A stretch of DNA of 64,000 nucleotides, taken from assembly GCF_030551875.1 (NCBI RefSeq), contig NZ_JAUOZU010000010.1, forward strand, positions 124,001-188,000, in the 5' to 3' direction. The notes below the pieces were generated by a model. It was given only the letters and a program-made list of their open reading frames with translations, made no database searches and had not been told where the DNA came from. The DNA is from Fluviirhizobium alvei (GTDB taxonomy: Bacteria > Pseudomonadota > Alphaproteobacteria > Rhizobiales > Rhizobiaceae). Both the position numbers and the translations under genes were made by a program. Of the stretch, positions 1 to 9,557 are shown one piece after another (position 1 is the stretch's first letter; each line of letters begins with the position of its first letter).

Positions 1-684
1 TTCGGATGGTCCTGCCTCTATCTGGCACTCCAGTACAATGCGCAGGTGCGGGAGAGCGAACGACGGCTTGCGGCTTTGCGCGAGGAAGCCTTGCATGCGC
101 AGATGCGGGCGCTGCAATATCAGGTCAATCCGCATTTCCTGTTCAACACGCTCAACTCGATCGCCGGTCTGGTCGAGGAAGGCCAGATGATGCCCGCCCG
201 CGACATGGTGCTCGGGCTCGCCGGTTTCCTGCGTCGCACGCTTGCCCTCGACCCGATGAGCGACACGCGTCTGGCGGACGAAGTGGATCTGCAACTCGCC
301 TATCTTAAGATCGAGGAAACCCGCTTTTCGGATCGAATGACGGTGGAGATGGAAATGGCGGATAATGTTGGCGATGCACTGGTCCCGAGCCTGATCCTGC
401 AGCCATTGGTCGAAAATGCCATCAAGCACGGGATTGCGCGCACGCCGGGCCCGGCGGTTCTGATCATCGGAGCCGCACAGGCAGACTCCGAAACGCTCGT
501 GGTCTGGATCGAGAATTCGGTACCCGGCGAAGACCACGATGAAAAGGCCGGAATGGGTCTCGGCCTCGCCAATGTTCGCAAGCGCCTCGAAACCCGCTTC
601 GGCAGTTCGGCGCAGTGCATCGTTGGCAAAGGGTCGGGGCCAGGGCGTGTGCGGGTCAAGATCAGGATGCCGTTTCGCACATGA
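1..684 (+). CDS. LytS/YehU-type sensor histidine kinase (5' end outside window)
   Basis: This is the C-terminal part of a sensor kinase that would phosphorylate the LytTR regulator encoded next. The frame is open from base 1, so the sensor and membrane part lies off the window. Visible motifs are the His_kinase phosphoacceptor region QVNPHFLFNTLN (His about 45 residues in), an N-box LVENAIKHGIA and a G-box GMGLGLANVRKRL, the arrangement of the LytS/BtsS family rather than of classical HisKA kinases. The stop overlaps the next start in an ATGA junction, so the pair is translationally coupled. The signal sensed cannot be inferred from this fragment. Confidence 0.9.
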   Translation, partial: FGWSCLYLALQYNAQVRESERRLAALREEALHAQMRALQYQVNPHFLFNTLNSIAGLVEEGQMMPARDMVLGLAGFLRRTLALDPMSDTRLADEVDLQLAYLKIEETRFSDRMTVEMEMADNVGDALVPSLILQPLVENAIKHGIARTPGPAVLIIGAAQADSETLVVWIENSVPGEDHDEKAGMGLGLANVRKRLETRFGSSAQCIVGKGSGPGRVRVKIRMPFRT

Positions 685-1481
685 CGACGAACATTCCTCT
701 TAAGGTTCTCGTGATTGACGACGAGCAGATTGCCCGCCGGCGCATCATCCGTCTTTTGCGCGCACTGAGAGACGTGGAAGTTGTCGGCGAAGCCGTCGAT
801 GTGGCTTCCGCCGTAGCCGAGGCCAACAGGCTCGAGCCCGACCTGATGCTGCTGGATATCCAGATGCCGGGCGGCGACGGCTTCGAGGTCATCGACCGGC
901 TCGGTTCTATGTCGCCTGCCGTGGTCTTCATCACCGCCTTCGACCAGCATGCCTTGCGTGCCTTCGAGACCGAGGCGATCGACTATGTCACGAAACCGGT
1001 CGACCCCACCCGTCTGGCGCATGCAATCGAACGGGCACGTCTGGCCATCCTCGCCCGCAATCGGCAGGACCAGGTCGCCGAACTCCTGTCGACGATCGCA
1101 AATCTCAGGCAGTCGCTCGGCCAGAGCCAGGCGCCGTCGCGCACGCTCTGGGTCAAGAACCGCGGCATCCAGCATCGCATCGGCATCGAGACGGTTGATT
1201 ACCTGCTGGCCGAACGCGATTATGTGCGGCTGTTCTGTGGCGGCCAGTCGCACCTCGTTTCCGACAATCTATCGACCATGGAGGCACGGCTTGCGCCGCA
1301 TGGCTTCATTCGCATCCATCGCAGCAGCCTGGTGCGACGCGATGCCGTCAGTCAGATCCTGCAGGATCGCCACGGCAGCTGGTCGTTGAGGCTGATGGAT
1401 GGAACGGACCTCAAGGTCGGGCGCACCTATGCGGCAGGCGTCAAGGCCGCGCTCGACCTCGCATCTACCGGCCGGCCCTGA
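681..1481 (+). CDS. LytTR-family response regulator
   Basis: A DNA-binding response regulator of 266 residues, partner of the preceding kinase. The receiver domain occupies about residues 7-125, with acidic pocket DDE (14-16), phosphoacceptor D59 in LLDIQMP and K105 in DYVTKP. The LytTR DNA-binding domain fills about 160-262 (VDYLLAERDYVRLF, HRSSLVRRDAV). I chose the ATG at 681 because it overlaps the kinase stop and begins directly before the receiver beta strand; an upstream in-frame start would add 22 unrelated residues. The gene ends 15 bases before the convergent iolB stop. Targets are unknown. Confidence 0.92.
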   Translation: MTTNIPLKVLVIDDEQIARRRIIRLLRALRDVEVVGEAVDVASAVAEANRLEPDLMLLDIQMPGGDGFEVIDRLGSMSPAVVFITAFDQHALRAFETEAIDYVTKPVDPTRLAHAIERARLAILARNRQDQVAELLSTIANLRQSLGQSQAPSRTLWVKNRGIQHRIGIETVDYLLAERDYVRLFCGGQSHLVSDNLSTMEARLAPHGFIRIHRSSLVRRDAVSQILQDRHGSWSLRLMDGTDLKVGRTYAAGVKAALDLASTGRP

Positions 1482-1496
1482 GAGAACCGTCAACTC

Positions 1497-2309
1497 TCAC
1501 CCCTTGTCGCGCTGGAAGATCCAGTCATGATCGGGATGGTTCTGGAAGCGCCATTTGCGCAAGGGCCCGGCCATGACGTTGAGATAATACATTTCATAGC
1601 CATAGGGCGAACCGCAGGGATGGTGACCCTTTGGCACCAGCACCACATCGCCATCGCTGACCGCCATCGTCTCATCCAGCGTTCCATCCTCGGTGAAGAC
1701 GCGTTGGAAGCCGAAACCCTGTGCCGGATTGAGGCGATGATAATAGGTTTCCTCGAGATAGGTCATCTCGGGGAAATTGTCCTCGTCATGCCGGTGCGGC
1801 GGGTAGGACGACCAGTTGCCTTGCGGCGTGAACACCTCCGTCACCAGCAGACTGTCCGCCACATCGCGATCCTCCATGGCAATGGCATGGACATGGCGGA
1901 GATTGGCGCCCTTGCCGCGATCTGCGAGGGTGATCCCTTCGGGACCAATCCTTTGCGCTTCACGACCCGGCAATGCAGGTGCGCTGCAGACGGCCAGCGT
2001 GCATTCGCTGGTCGCAACGGCAGACCATGTGCTGCCGGCCGGCACATAGACGCAATGCGGTGGCGTTTTTTCAAACACGTTCATGCGCTCGCCAAGTTCG
2101 CCGAAATGGCGACCGTCGGCGGAAATCTCCGCCCTGCCTTCGACAAGCACCAGAATGATTTCGGTGGAACCTGTCGCTTCACTGGCCGTCTCACCGGGTT
2201 TCAGGCGATAGAGCCCGAAACCGACATAGCCCCATCCGGCATTTTCCGGCGTGATGTCATGCACCTTGCCGCTGCCCCCGGTCGGTTTGCGCAGAAGTTT
2301 GCCTGTCAT
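1497..2309 (-). CDS. iolB: 5-deoxy-glucuronate isomerase IolB
   Basis: Cytoplasmic isomerase converting 5-deoxy-D-glucuronate to 5-dehydro-2-deoxy-D-gluconate in myo-inositol breakdown. It has 270 residues, the normal family length, with cupin-like metal-binding stretches (PPHRHDEDNFPEM, HRLNPAQGFGFQRVF, PKGHHPCGSPYGYEMYYLNVMAG) in the second half. I chose the second of two close ATGs because an AGGGAG Shine-Dalgarno lies 6 bases upstream of it. It is the last gene of the minus-strand iolRCDEB order, 22 bases after iolE, and converges on the LytTR gene. Confidence 0.95.
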   Translation of the reverse strand: MTGKLLRKPTGGSGKVHDITPENAGWGYVGFGLYRLKPGETASEATGSTEIILVLVEGRAEISADGRHFGELGERMNVFEKTPPHCVYVPAGSTWSAVATSECTLAVCSAPALPGREAQRIGPEGITLADRGKGANLRHVHAIAMEDRDVADSLLVTEVFTPQGNWSSYPPHRHDEDNFPEMTYLEETYYHRLNPAQGFGFQRVFTEDGTLDETMAVSDGDVVLVPKGHHPCGSPYGYEMYYLNVMAGPLRKWRFQNHPDHDWIFQRDKG

Positions 2310-2331
2310 GGTCATCTCCCTGCCGTTCCGG

Positions 2332-3237
2332 TCAGCCACTTGTCTTGTCGAGACCGGCGGCTTTCGCCATTGCCTTGAGCGAGCGCAATCCCAGGCTCTG
2401 ATACTCCAACGGATTGCGCTTGTCGGGATCCTGTTCGGCCTCGATCACCAGCCAGCCTTCGTAGCCATGTTCGGCAGCGACCGCGAGCACCGGTGCAAAA
2501 TCGACACCGCCTTCGCTGTCACCCGGTACAGTGAACACGCCTCGCCGAACGCCTTCGAGGAAGGACAGTTTCTCGCTCCGGACCTGATCGGCAATGACCG
2601 GACGCACATTCTTCGCATGGATATGGCCAACCCGGTGCATGTACTTCTTCGCAACGGCCTCCGGATTGCCGCCACCGAAATAGCAATGACCGGTGTCGAG
2701 CAGAAGCTTCGCGTGCGGACCGGTATGCTCCATCAGCTTGTCGATCTCTGCTTCCGTTTCGACCACGGTTCCCATGTGATGATGATAGACGAGGCTGATG
2801 CCCTGACTTGCGGAAAAGGCGGCCAACTCCTCGACGCCAGCCCCGAAGGAAGCCCATTCGCTATCGGAGAGAACCGGACGGTCGGCGAGCGCCACATCAT
2901 CATTGCCGTGGATGGCGTTCGACGTTTCACAGACGATGATGACCTTGCAGCCCATCGCCTTCAGAAGATCGAGAAACGGCTGCATCGCCTTTTTTTCGTC
3001 CTCGATCGAATTGACGAGCAGATTGAGCGAATGCCAGCCGGAGACAAAACGCAAGCCGCGCGGTTCGAGCACGGCCTTGAGGCCCGCCGCATCGGTCGGG
3101 AGCTTGTGACCCTTTTCGATCCCGTCGAACCCGATCCGCGCCGTTTCATCCAAGCATTGTGCGAGGCTGATATGGGCACCGAGCGTGCGATCATCGTCAT
3201 TCGACCAGGCGATGGGGTTGGTTCCGTAGAGGATCAT
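2332..3237 (-). CDS. iolE: myo-inosose-2 dehydratase IolE
   Basis: TIM-barrel protein of the sugar phosphate isomerase/epimerase (AP endonuclease 2) family, 301 residues, predicted to dehydrate 2-keto-myo-inositol to the trihydroxycyclohexanedione that IolD hydrolyses. Characteristic segments are [12 protein letters not shown] at the N-terminus, [26 protein letters not shown] and [11 protein letters not shown], which carry the metal ligands of this fold. The ATG at 3237 sits two bases after the iolD stop and has an AAGGA site; an in-frame TTG two codons upstream is less likely. It lies in the iol operon between iolD and iolB. Confidence 0.95.
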   Translation of the reverse strand: MILYGTNPIAWSNDDDRTLGAHISLAQCLDETARIGFDGIEKGHKLPTDAAGLKAVLEPRGLRFVSGWHSLNLLVNSIEDEKKAMQPFLDLLKAMGCKVIIVCETSNAIHGNDDVALADRPVLSDSEWASFGAGVEELAAFSASQGISLVYHHHMGTVVETEAEIDKLMEHTGPHAKLLLDTGHCYFGGGNPEAVAKKYMHRVGHIHAKNVRPVIADQVRSEKLSFLEGVRRGVFTVPGDSEGGVDFAPVLAVAAEHGYEGWLVIEAEQDPDKRNPLEYQSLGLRSLKAMAKAAGLDKTSG

Positions 3238-3239
3238 GG

Positions 3240-5063
3240 TCAACGTCTTTCCTTGAGAGCGGATTCATAACGGCTGCGCGCATCGCGAACTTCGGCGCGC
3301 TCGGAAACCTCGGGCACGGCGACATCCCACCAGTAACCGCCGGCATCCGGCGTCGGATAGGGATCGGTATCGATGACGATAACCGTCGGCTCGGTCGCTT
3401 CCCGTGCCGCATCCAGTGCCCGTTCAAGTTCGGCGACTGAGGCAACCTTGCTTGCCTTGGCTCCCATGGCAGCAGCATGGGCAGCAAAATCGATCGCAAC
3501 CGGATTGGCCTGGTTGGTATGCGCATAGAGATTGTTAAACTCGGCGCCGCCGGTCCCCATCTGCAGCCGATTGATGCAGCCGTAGCCGCGATTGTCGGTG
3601 ATGACGACGGTGATCTTGACGCCCATGGCGACCGCCGTTGCCAGTTCCGAATTCATCATCATGTAGGAGCCGTCCCCCACCATCACGATCACATCGCGGT
3701 CGGGTTCCGCCATCTTGATGCCGAGGCCGCCGGCGATCTCGTAACCCATGCAGGAAAAACCATATTCCATATGGTAGGAGAGAGGCAGTTTCGCCTTCCA
3801 CAGCTGATGCAGCTCACCGGGCATGGTTCCTGCCGCGCACATGACGACGGTATTGTCACGCGAGGCACGCTGAACGGCGCCGATCACCTGCATGTCGGTC
3901 GGCAGGCTGTTGGTATCCTGTGGCGCAGCGGTTACGGCATCCGCCCTCGCAAACCACTGCTGACGCAAAGCCGGATCAGGTGCGGTAAACGCATGGTCAC
4001 CCAGGGCGTCCGACAGACGCTCAAGCGCGATCTTCGCATCCGCCACCAGAGGGATCGCGTCATGTTTGGCGCCGTCATAGGCTTGAACATTGATGGCCAG
4101 AATGCGCCGGTCGGGATTCTTGAACAGCGCCCAGGACCCGGTCGTGAAATCCTGAAAGCGCGTACCGACCCCGATGACCAGATCGGCCTTCTCGGAGACG
4201 GCGTTTGCGCTTTCCGCACCCGTGACGCCGACTGGGCCGAAATTCAACCCGTGCTCCCACGACAGAGCGGATTTTCCAGCCTGTGTCTCGACCACCGGAA
4301 TCCGGTGCCTCTCGGCAAAATAACGCAGGGTCTCCGTCGCTCCTGAGAAGTGAACGCCGCCGCCGGCAACGATGACGGGGGCTTTGGCTGCGCGTAGTGC
4401 CGCCAGCGCCGCCGCGAATTCCGCCTGATCGGGCTCGGGGCGCCGGATTCGCCAGACCTTGGGTGCGAAGAAGCTTTCGGGAAAATCAAAGGCCTCGGCC
4501 TGAACATCCTGACAGAAGGCCAGTGTCACCGGTCCGCAATCGGCCGGATCGGTCATGGTCCGGAAAGCACGCGGCAAGGCTGTCAGCAACTGTTCGGGCC
4601 GCATGATGCGATCGAAATAGCGGCTGACGGGCTTGAAGCAGTCATTTGCCGAGACGGTGCCGTCGCCGAAATCCTCGATCTGCTGCAGGACCGGGTCGGG
4701 ACCGCGATCGGCAAACACATCGCCGGGAATCAGAAGCACCGGCAACCGGTTCACATGGGCAAGCGCCGCCGCCGTGACCATGTTCAATGCGCCCGGACCG
4801 ATGGAGGAGGTAACGGCCATGGCGCGGCGGCGGCGGCGCTGCTTGGCATAAGCGATGGCTGCATGCGCCATCGACTGTTCATTCTGTCCGCGCCAGGTCG
4901 GCAGCTGGTCGCGCACGCCGTAAAGCGCTTCGCCAATGCCCGCGACATTGCCATGGCCGAAAATCGCCCAGACGCCGGCAATGAACGTCTCGCCATCTTC
5001 ATTCATCTGGTTCGCGAGATAACGCACCATGGCCTGCGCGGCGGTCAAACGGATCGTCTTCAC
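3240..5063 (-). CDS. iolD: 3D-(3,5/4)-trihydroxycyclohexane-1,2-dione acylhydrolase IolD
   Basis: Thiamine-diphosphate-dependent ring-opening hydrolase of inositol catabolism, giving 5-deoxy-glucuronate. The 607 residues show the three-domain ThDP layout: an N-terminal pyrimidine-binding domain ([29 protein letters not shown]), a central domain ([25 protein letters not shown]) and a C-terminal domain with the diphosphate/Mg motif starting [18 protein letters not shown]. The start is a GTG preceded by GGAGGAGG; an ATG in another frame just upstream ends after two codons. It is 56 bases downstream of iolC and almost abuts iolE. Confidence 0.95.
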   Translation of the reverse strand: MKTIRLTAAQAMVRYLANQMNEDGETFIAGVWAIFGHGNVAGIGEALYGVRDQLPTWRGQNEQSMAHAAIAYAKQRRRRRAMAVTSSIGPGALNMVTAAALAHVNRLPVLLIPGDVFADRGPDPVLQQIEDFGDGTVSANDCFKPVSRYFDRIMRPEQLLTALPRAFRTMTDPADCGPVTLAFCQDVQAEAFDFPESFFAPKVWRIRRPEPDQAEFAAALAALRAAKAPVIVAGGGVHFSGATETLRYFAERHRIPVVETQAGKSALSWEHGLNFGPVGVTGAESANAVSEKADLVIGVGTRFQDFTTGSWALFKNPDRRILAINVQAYDGAKHDAIPLVADAKIALERLSDALGDHAFTAPDPALRQQWFARADAVTAAPQDTNSLPTDMQVIGAVQRASRDNTVVMCAAGTMPGELHQLWKAKLPLSYHMEYGFSCMGYEIAGGLGIKMAEPDRDVIVMVGDGSYMMMNSELATAVAMGVKITVVITDNRGYGCINRLQMGTGGAEFNNLYAHTNQANPVAIDFAAHAAAMGAKASKVASVAELERALDAAREATEPTVIVIDTDPYPTPDAGGYWWDVAVPEVSERAEVRDARSRYESALKERR

Positions 5064-5119
5064 TTCATTCCTCCTCCCGGCAGCGGACAAAGCGCTTTGC
5101 GCTGCCGCTTGCCGACGTC

Positions 5120-7054
5120 TCAGCTGTTGACTGCCTCTTCGGTCAGTCCCCGCACGCGGTTCCAGATCGCACAGAGATTCTCGTAGCGCCTCGCCATTTC
5201 TTCCACCGCTGCCGCATCATCGATTGTACCGGCCAGCCAGCGCCTGGCCGTTTCCCCGAAGATGGTACGCCCGACGGCAAAACCCTTGACCAGTTCGAAG
5301 CGTGCCGCAAGCGCGAAGCTTTCCGCGAGCTCATCCTCCGGCGCATCGAGACCAAGCACAACGATACCACGGCAATAGGGATCATTGCGGCGAACCGCTG
5401 CCGATGCCTTCCGCCAGGAGCCGAGCGTCTTCATCGGTTCGAGCTTCCACCAGTCGGGATAAACACCAATCGCGTAAAAGCGATCGATGATGCGCGAAAC
5501 CGTATCGTCATCGGTTGGACCGACCTTGGACGGGATCACTTCCAGCAGCATTTCCAGACGGTTGCGCCTTGCGGCATGAAAGAGCCGCACGATCGTCGCC
5601 TCCTGCTCCAGCCGCAGCGGTTCAGGATCATCAGGATGGTAGAAACAGAGAACCTTGACGACATTTTCGAGCGGCCATTCCCCGAGCCCGCCGAAATCAG
5701 GCCCGAGTTCGGGCTCCAGCGTCAGCGGCCGCGATCCCGGCCATTCGACCGGACGACCGATCCAGAGACCCGATCCGCTGGCTGCCTGAAGCGCCCGGCG
5801 TCCGAGACGGTTGTCACACAGGATCCCGTAGCCCGGCCGCCCCTTGGATACCGAAAGAGACGCCTTGAGGCAAAGTTCCTTGAAAGCACCAATGCGGTCG
5901 AGATCGGCGCCAGCCTCCTCCGCCATTGCCTCGAGCTGCATTCGATGATCGAAGGCAAAGACGCGCATGGCGGACCAGTCGATGGTTCGATTGGTGGACC
6001 AGTGAACCTGTTCGAGATCCCGGTCCTTGCGCAGGGCGCGATCCCGGATCCCGGTGCGGAAAAAGTATTGCAACTCCTCCCAGCTGGGATAGGCCGGCGT
6101 ACAGCCATGCCGCGATACGGCAAAGGCGCCGCAAGCATTGGCATATTTCAGGCTTTCCGGCCAGTCGCAGTCGGTCAGCCAGCCCTTGAGCAACCCGGAC
6201 ATGAAGCCGTCGCCGGCCCCCAGAACATTGAAAACCTCGATCGGGAAACCTTCGCCGGTTGTGCCATCGTCCAGGCTGTCTGGGATCTCGCCCTCGAACA
6301 CCACCGCGCCCAGAGGCCCACGCTTGCAGACGAGGACGGCTTTGGAAACCGCGCGCACGGCCCGCAAGGCCGACACCGTATCGGTCGTGCCACCGGCAAT
6401 ATGGAATTCCTCTTCCGTGCCGACGATGAGATCGAAGAGCGATAGCGTCGATTGCAGCTTTGTCGTCACGGCGGTGGATTCGATGTAGCGGCTTTCTCCC
6501 GCATCATGGCCGGCAAGACCCCAGAGATTGGGGCGATAGTCGATATCGAGCGCCGTCCGGGCGCCAGTTTCGCGCGCCAGGCGAAGCGCTTTCAGAACGG
6601 CGGCTTCGGTTCGCGGATGAGAGAGATGCGTTCCGGTCGCACAGACGCAGCGAGCCGAAGCGATGAGGTCAGGATCGATATCGTCCTCGCAAAGCGCCAT
6701 ATCCGCGCAGTTTTCGCGGTAGAAGATCAGCGGAAACTGCCTGTCATCGCGAATGCCGAGCAGAACCAGTGCGGTAAGCCGCTCCGGATCTGTCACGACG
6801 CCGCGGACATCGACACCTTCTCGCTGCAATTGCTCGCGGATGAACCGTCCCATATGCTCGTCGCCGACCCGGGTAATCAGCGCCGATTTCAAGCCGAGAC
6901 GCGCCGTACCGGCAGCAATATTGGTCGGCGATCCACCGATATATTTGTTGAAGGACGCCATGTCCTCGAGACGGCCACCCACCTGCACGCCGTAGAGATC
7001 GACAGAGGATCGCCCGATCGTGATGAGGTCAAGTGACTTTGCGCCGAGCGCCAT
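5120..7054 (-). CDS. iolC: Bifunctional IolC: 5-dehydro-2-deoxygluconokinase fused to a DUF2090 aldolase-like domain
   Basis: The first half (to about residue 325) is a PfkB/ribokinase-type kinase: GGSPTNIAAGTARLG near the N-terminus and the anion-hole motif NVLGAGDGFMSGLL before the middle. It phosphorylates 5-dehydro-2-deoxygluconate. The second half (about 345-644) matches DUF2090, related to class I aldolases such as LacD, and probably performs or assists the following aldol cleavage (inference). At 644 residues it is about twice a plain IolC; the fused form is usual in rhizobia. The ATG at 7054 has GGAGGAG a few bases upstream. It heads iolC-D-E-B, 133 bases after iolR. Confidence 0.93.
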   Translation of the reverse strand: MALGAKSLDLITIGRSSVDLYGVQVGGRLEDMASFNKYIGGSPTNIAAGTARLGLKSALITRVGDEHMGRFIREQLQREGVDVRGVVTDPERLTALVLLGIRDDRQFPLIFYRENCADMALCEDDIDPDLIASARCVCATGTHLSHPRTEAAVLKALRLARETGARTALDIDYRPNLWGLAGHDAGESRYIESTAVTTKLQSTLSLFDLIVGTEEEFHIAGGTTDTVSALRAVRAVSKAVLVCKRGPLGAVVFEGEIPDSLDDGTTGEGFPIEVFNVLGAGDGFMSGLLKGWLTDCDWPESLKYANACGAFAVSRHGCTPAYPSWEELQYFFRTGIRDRALRKDRDLEQVHWSTNRTIDWSAMRVFAFDHRMQLEAMAEEAGADLDRIGAFKELCLKASLSVSKGRPGYGILCDNRLGRRALQAASGSGLWIGRPVEWPGSRPLTLEPELGPDFGGLGEWPLENVVKVLCFYHPDDPEPLRLEQEATIVRLFHAARRNRLEMLLEVIPSKVGPTDDDTVSRIIDRFYAIGVYPDWWKLEPMKTLGSWRKASAAVRRNDPYCRGIVVLGLDAPEDELAESFALAARFELVKGFAVGRTIFGETARRWLAGTIDDAAAVEEMARRYENLCAIWNRVRGLTEEAVNS

Positions 7055-7151
7055 TGGCTCCTCCATATTCCACCCCACCCTTGCGGAGCGTTTGGTCGCA
7101 TTGCAAGGTCTCCGATCCGAGAGCCGCTACTGACGCTCGCATTCTGAATAT

Positions 7152-7165
7152 GGACTATATATTCT
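7152..7165. promoter_or_regulatory. Degenerate IolR-like half-site pair before iolC
   Basis: GGAC-TATATA-TTCT lies in the AT-rich gap between iolR and iolC. It matches six of the eight fixed bases of the GGAA-N6-TTCC element seen upstream of iolR with the same spacing. That makes it a possible weaker second operator; it could equally be chance in an AT-rich stretch. Confidence 0.3.
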
Positions 7166-7187
7166 ATTTTTTCATTTTCCAATAATT

Positions 7188-8006
7188 TTATTCAGAAAGA
7201 CGCCGCGTTCCGATGGCGACGGCCAGCGTGATGGCGAGACAGAGCGTTGCCGAGAGGGAGCGGAAGGCGCCGAAATCCACTTCCGAAACCGCCAGCAGGC
7301 GCGCGCCTGCCTTGCGCAGCGGGTTGACGGTACTGTCGGTCAACACAACGGCCGGGATCTGACGTTCCATCGCCTTTTCGACCAGATCCATGGTTTCGAC
7401 CGCATAGGGCGAGAAGGTGACGGCAAGAACCGCATCGCCCTCGACAATCGCATTCTGATTGTCGAGCCGACCGAGCCCGCTATGCAACACGGCCGGAACG
7501 CCCATCTTCTCGAAAGCATAGGAAAGATAGCTCGCAACCGGAAAGGAACGCCGCATGCCGATGACATGGATCACGCGCGCAAACGACAGGGTCGCGACAG
7601 CCTCATCGAGAACCTGGAGATCCACCGTCTTGAGCAGGCCTTCAAGCGAGGCGCGACCCGCCTCGACGAATTCGGCAAGCAGGCCGCCACCGGTCTCACC
7701 GCCCTTTTCCCGCAGATGGTCGAGACGGGTCGTATAATCCGGCCAGCCGCCGACATAGGAATCGCGAAACAGCCGCTGCATTTCCGAAAAGCCGGTAAAG
7801 CCCATGATCTGGCAGAAGCGCATGAAGGCCGATGGCTGCACCCCTGCACCTTCGGCCATTTCGGCCACCGTCGATACTGCGATCCGATCCTGATTCGCCG
7901 CCACGAATTCCGCGCATTGCCTGAGACGCTTGGGCAGGCGATCAGCAAGTTCCAGCAATCGCTCTTCGAATGCCGGAATGGTGGCGGGGGCGCTCGACTC
8001 ATTCAT
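7188..8006 (-). CDS. iolR: RpiR-family regulator of inositol genes (IolR)
   Basis: A 272-residue RpiR regulator: an N-terminal HTH_6 domain (about 15-90, with AEMAEGAGVQPSAFMRFCQIMGF as recognition region) and a C-terminal SIS sugar-isomerase-like domain (about 125-260; VIHVIGMRRSFPVASYLSYAF, DAVLAVTFSPYAVETMDLVEKA) that would bind a phosphorylated inositol intermediate. The start is the ATG at 8006 with an AGGA site; the frame stays open upstream, but that part lacks family similarity and runs through the operator region. Position directly before iolCDEB and the family are as in Sinorhizobium iolRCDEB. Expected to repress the operon and itself. Confidence 0.9.
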   Translation of the reverse strand: MNESSAPATIPAFEERLLELADRLPKRLRQCAEFVAANQDRIAVSTVAEMAEGAGVQPSAFMRFCQIMGFTGFSEMQRLFRDSYVGGWPDYTTRLDHLREKGGETGGGLLAEFVEAGRASLEGLLKTVDLQVLDEAVATLSFARVIHVIGMRRSFPVASYLSYAFEKMGVPAVLHSGLGRLDNQNAIVEGDAVLAVTFSPYAVETMDLVEKAMERQIPAVVLTDSTVNPLRKAGARLLAVSEVDFGAFRSLSATLCLAITLAVAIGTRRLSE

Positions 8007-8051
8007 GGATAGGGTCCTGTCATCGGAATTTGCCGTGAATTCTAGCAATAT

Positions 8052-8065
8052 GGAAATTTCATTCC
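8052..8065. promoter_or_regulatory. Candidate IolR operator GGAA-N6-TTCC
   Basis: GGAA ATTTCA TTCC lies 46 bases upstream of the iolR start, in the divergent gap shared with the amidase gene. As I recall, GGAA-N6-TTCC is the motif reported for IolR in Sinorhizobium meliloti. The match here is exact, which fits autoregulation of iolR. Confidence 0.6.
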
Positions 8066-8159
8066 ACTGCGAATTTGCACAGCACACAGGAAGCTCCCTG
8101 CAAGGCTGATAGCGTCCCGGACAAAAATCGCTAAGATCGTCGCGATGAAAGGATCTCTC

Positions 8160-9548
8160 ATGACCAGACCCGCAGATTGCTCCGTAACGGAATTGCTCGA
8201 AGCCTATAGCGCCGGCACACTTTCCCCGCGCGATGTCATGGCGGATGTGATTTCCCGTATCGAAGTAAGTGAACCGCACCTTCATGCGCTATGGGCATTC
8301 GAGCCGGAACGAGCCCTTGCGGAAGCCGCAGCATCGGAGGCGCGCTGGCAACGCGGCGAACCGGTCGGACCGCTTGACGGGATCCCGATGACGATCAAGG
8401 AGAACATCGCGACGGAAGGCGTGCCCGTGCCGCTCGGCACGGCAGCCACAGCCCTTACTCCCGCGAAACGCGATGCACCGCCGGCAGCGCGCAGCCGGGA
8501 AGCCGGTGCCATCATCTTTGCCAAGACCACCATGCCCGATTACGGCATGCTCTCCTCCGGCCTTTCGAGTTTCCACGCTCTGGCCCGCAACCCCTGGAAC
8601 ACAGCGCTCAATCCCGGCGGTTCGAGTGCCGGCGCCGCAGCGGCCGGTGCCGCCGGCTACGGCCCGCTTCACATCGGAACCGACATCGGCGGCTCGATCC
8701 GGTTACCCGCGGGCTGGTGCGGTCTGGTTGGCTTCAAACCCTCCTTCGGCCGCATCCCGATCGACCCGACCTATATCGGCCGCGTCGCGGGTCCCATGAC
8801 CCGGACCGTCTCCGATACCGCCCATCTGATGGCGGTGCTGTCGCTGCCAGACGATCGCGATCCGTTGAGCCTGCCTTACCAGTCGCTCGCCTGGACAAAT
8901 CTCTCAACCGAGCTGCGCGGCAAACGCATCGGCCTCTGGCTCGATGCCGGTATCGGTTCCGATCCGGAACCGGAGGTGCGCGCTGCAATCCAAGCTGCAG
9001 CGAAAGCGTTTTCCGATGAGGGCGCCATCATCGAGCCGGTCGCTCCGTTCCTGACCCGAACGATGCTGGACGGGCTCGACCGCTTCTGGCGCACCCGCTC
9101 CTGGTCCGATCTTTCCAGGCTGGAACCGGAACGCCGGGCTCGCGTTCTTCCCTATATTCTCGCCTGGGCGGAGGGCGGCCAGCCGCTTTCCGGCGCCGAC
9201 GTCTTCCATGGCTTCTCGCAGATCGAAGCCATGCGCGATGCAGCACTTGCGGCGACCGCGCCTTTCGACTTCATTCTGTCACCGGTATCGCCAATGCCGG
9301 CCTTCCCGGCAGAACTGGCCTCGCCGATCCATGATCCGGAACGTCCCTTCGAACATATCGGCTTCACGGTCTCGGCGAACATGTCCGGCCAGCCGGCCGT
9401 TTCGGTCAATTGCGGCTATACCGCCAACGGGCTACCGATCGGCCTGCAGATCATCGGGCGCCGTTACGATGATCTCGGCGTCCTGCGCATGGCGCATGCC
9501 TACGAGACGCTGCGCGGACCGCAGCGCCCCTGGCCGACATTCGGATGA
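8160..9548 (+). CDS. Amidase (amidase-signature family)
   Basis: A 462-residue amidase-signature hydrolase of carboxamides. The Ser-cisSer-Lys triad is visible: Lys in MTIKENIA, the two serines in NPGGSSAGA and GTDIGGSIRLPAGWCG, the last within the glycine-rich signature. The C-terminal part PAVSVNCGYTANGLPIGLQIIG is typical. I chose the ATG at 8160 because AAAGGA lies 7 bases upstream; an ATG five codons earlier has no such site. Divergent from iolR, convergent with the frameshifted dehydrogenase (9-base gap). The substrate cannot be inferred. GatA of the tRNA amidotransferase is unlikely, since no gatB or gatC is nearby. Confidence 0.9.
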   Translation: MTRPADCSVTELLEAYSAGTLSPRDVMADVISRIEVSEPHLHALWAFEPERALAEAAASEARWQRGEPVGPLDGIPMTIKENIATEGVPVPLGTAATALTPAKRDAPPAARSREAGAIIFAKTTMPDYGMLSSGLSSFHALARNPWNTALNPGGSSAGAAAAGAAGYGPLHIGTDIGGSIRLPAGWCGLVGFKPSFGRIPIDPTYIGRVAGPMTRTVSDTAHLMAVLSLPDDRDPLSLPYQSLAWTNLSTELRGKRIGLWLDAGIGSDPEPEVRAAIQAAAKAFSDEGAIIEPVAPFLTRTMLDGLDRFWRTRSWSDLSRLEPERRARVLPYILAWAEGGQPLSGADVFHGFSQIEAMRDAALAATAPFDFILSPVSPMPAFPAELASPIHDPERPFEHIGFTVSANMSGQPAVSVNCGYTANGLPIGLQIIGRRYDDLGVLRMAHAYETLRGPQRPWPTFG

Positions 9549-9557
9549 ACGGACATC

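Noticed and set aside
1479-1499. TGAGAG/CTCTCA repeat between the LytTR gene and iolB as terminator
   Set aside because: The stem is only 6 bp, overlaps both stop codons and has no T run on either strand.
8160-9548. Amidase as GatA of the tRNA amidotransferase
   Set aside because: No gatB or gatC is nearby, and the gene stands alone beside inositol genes.
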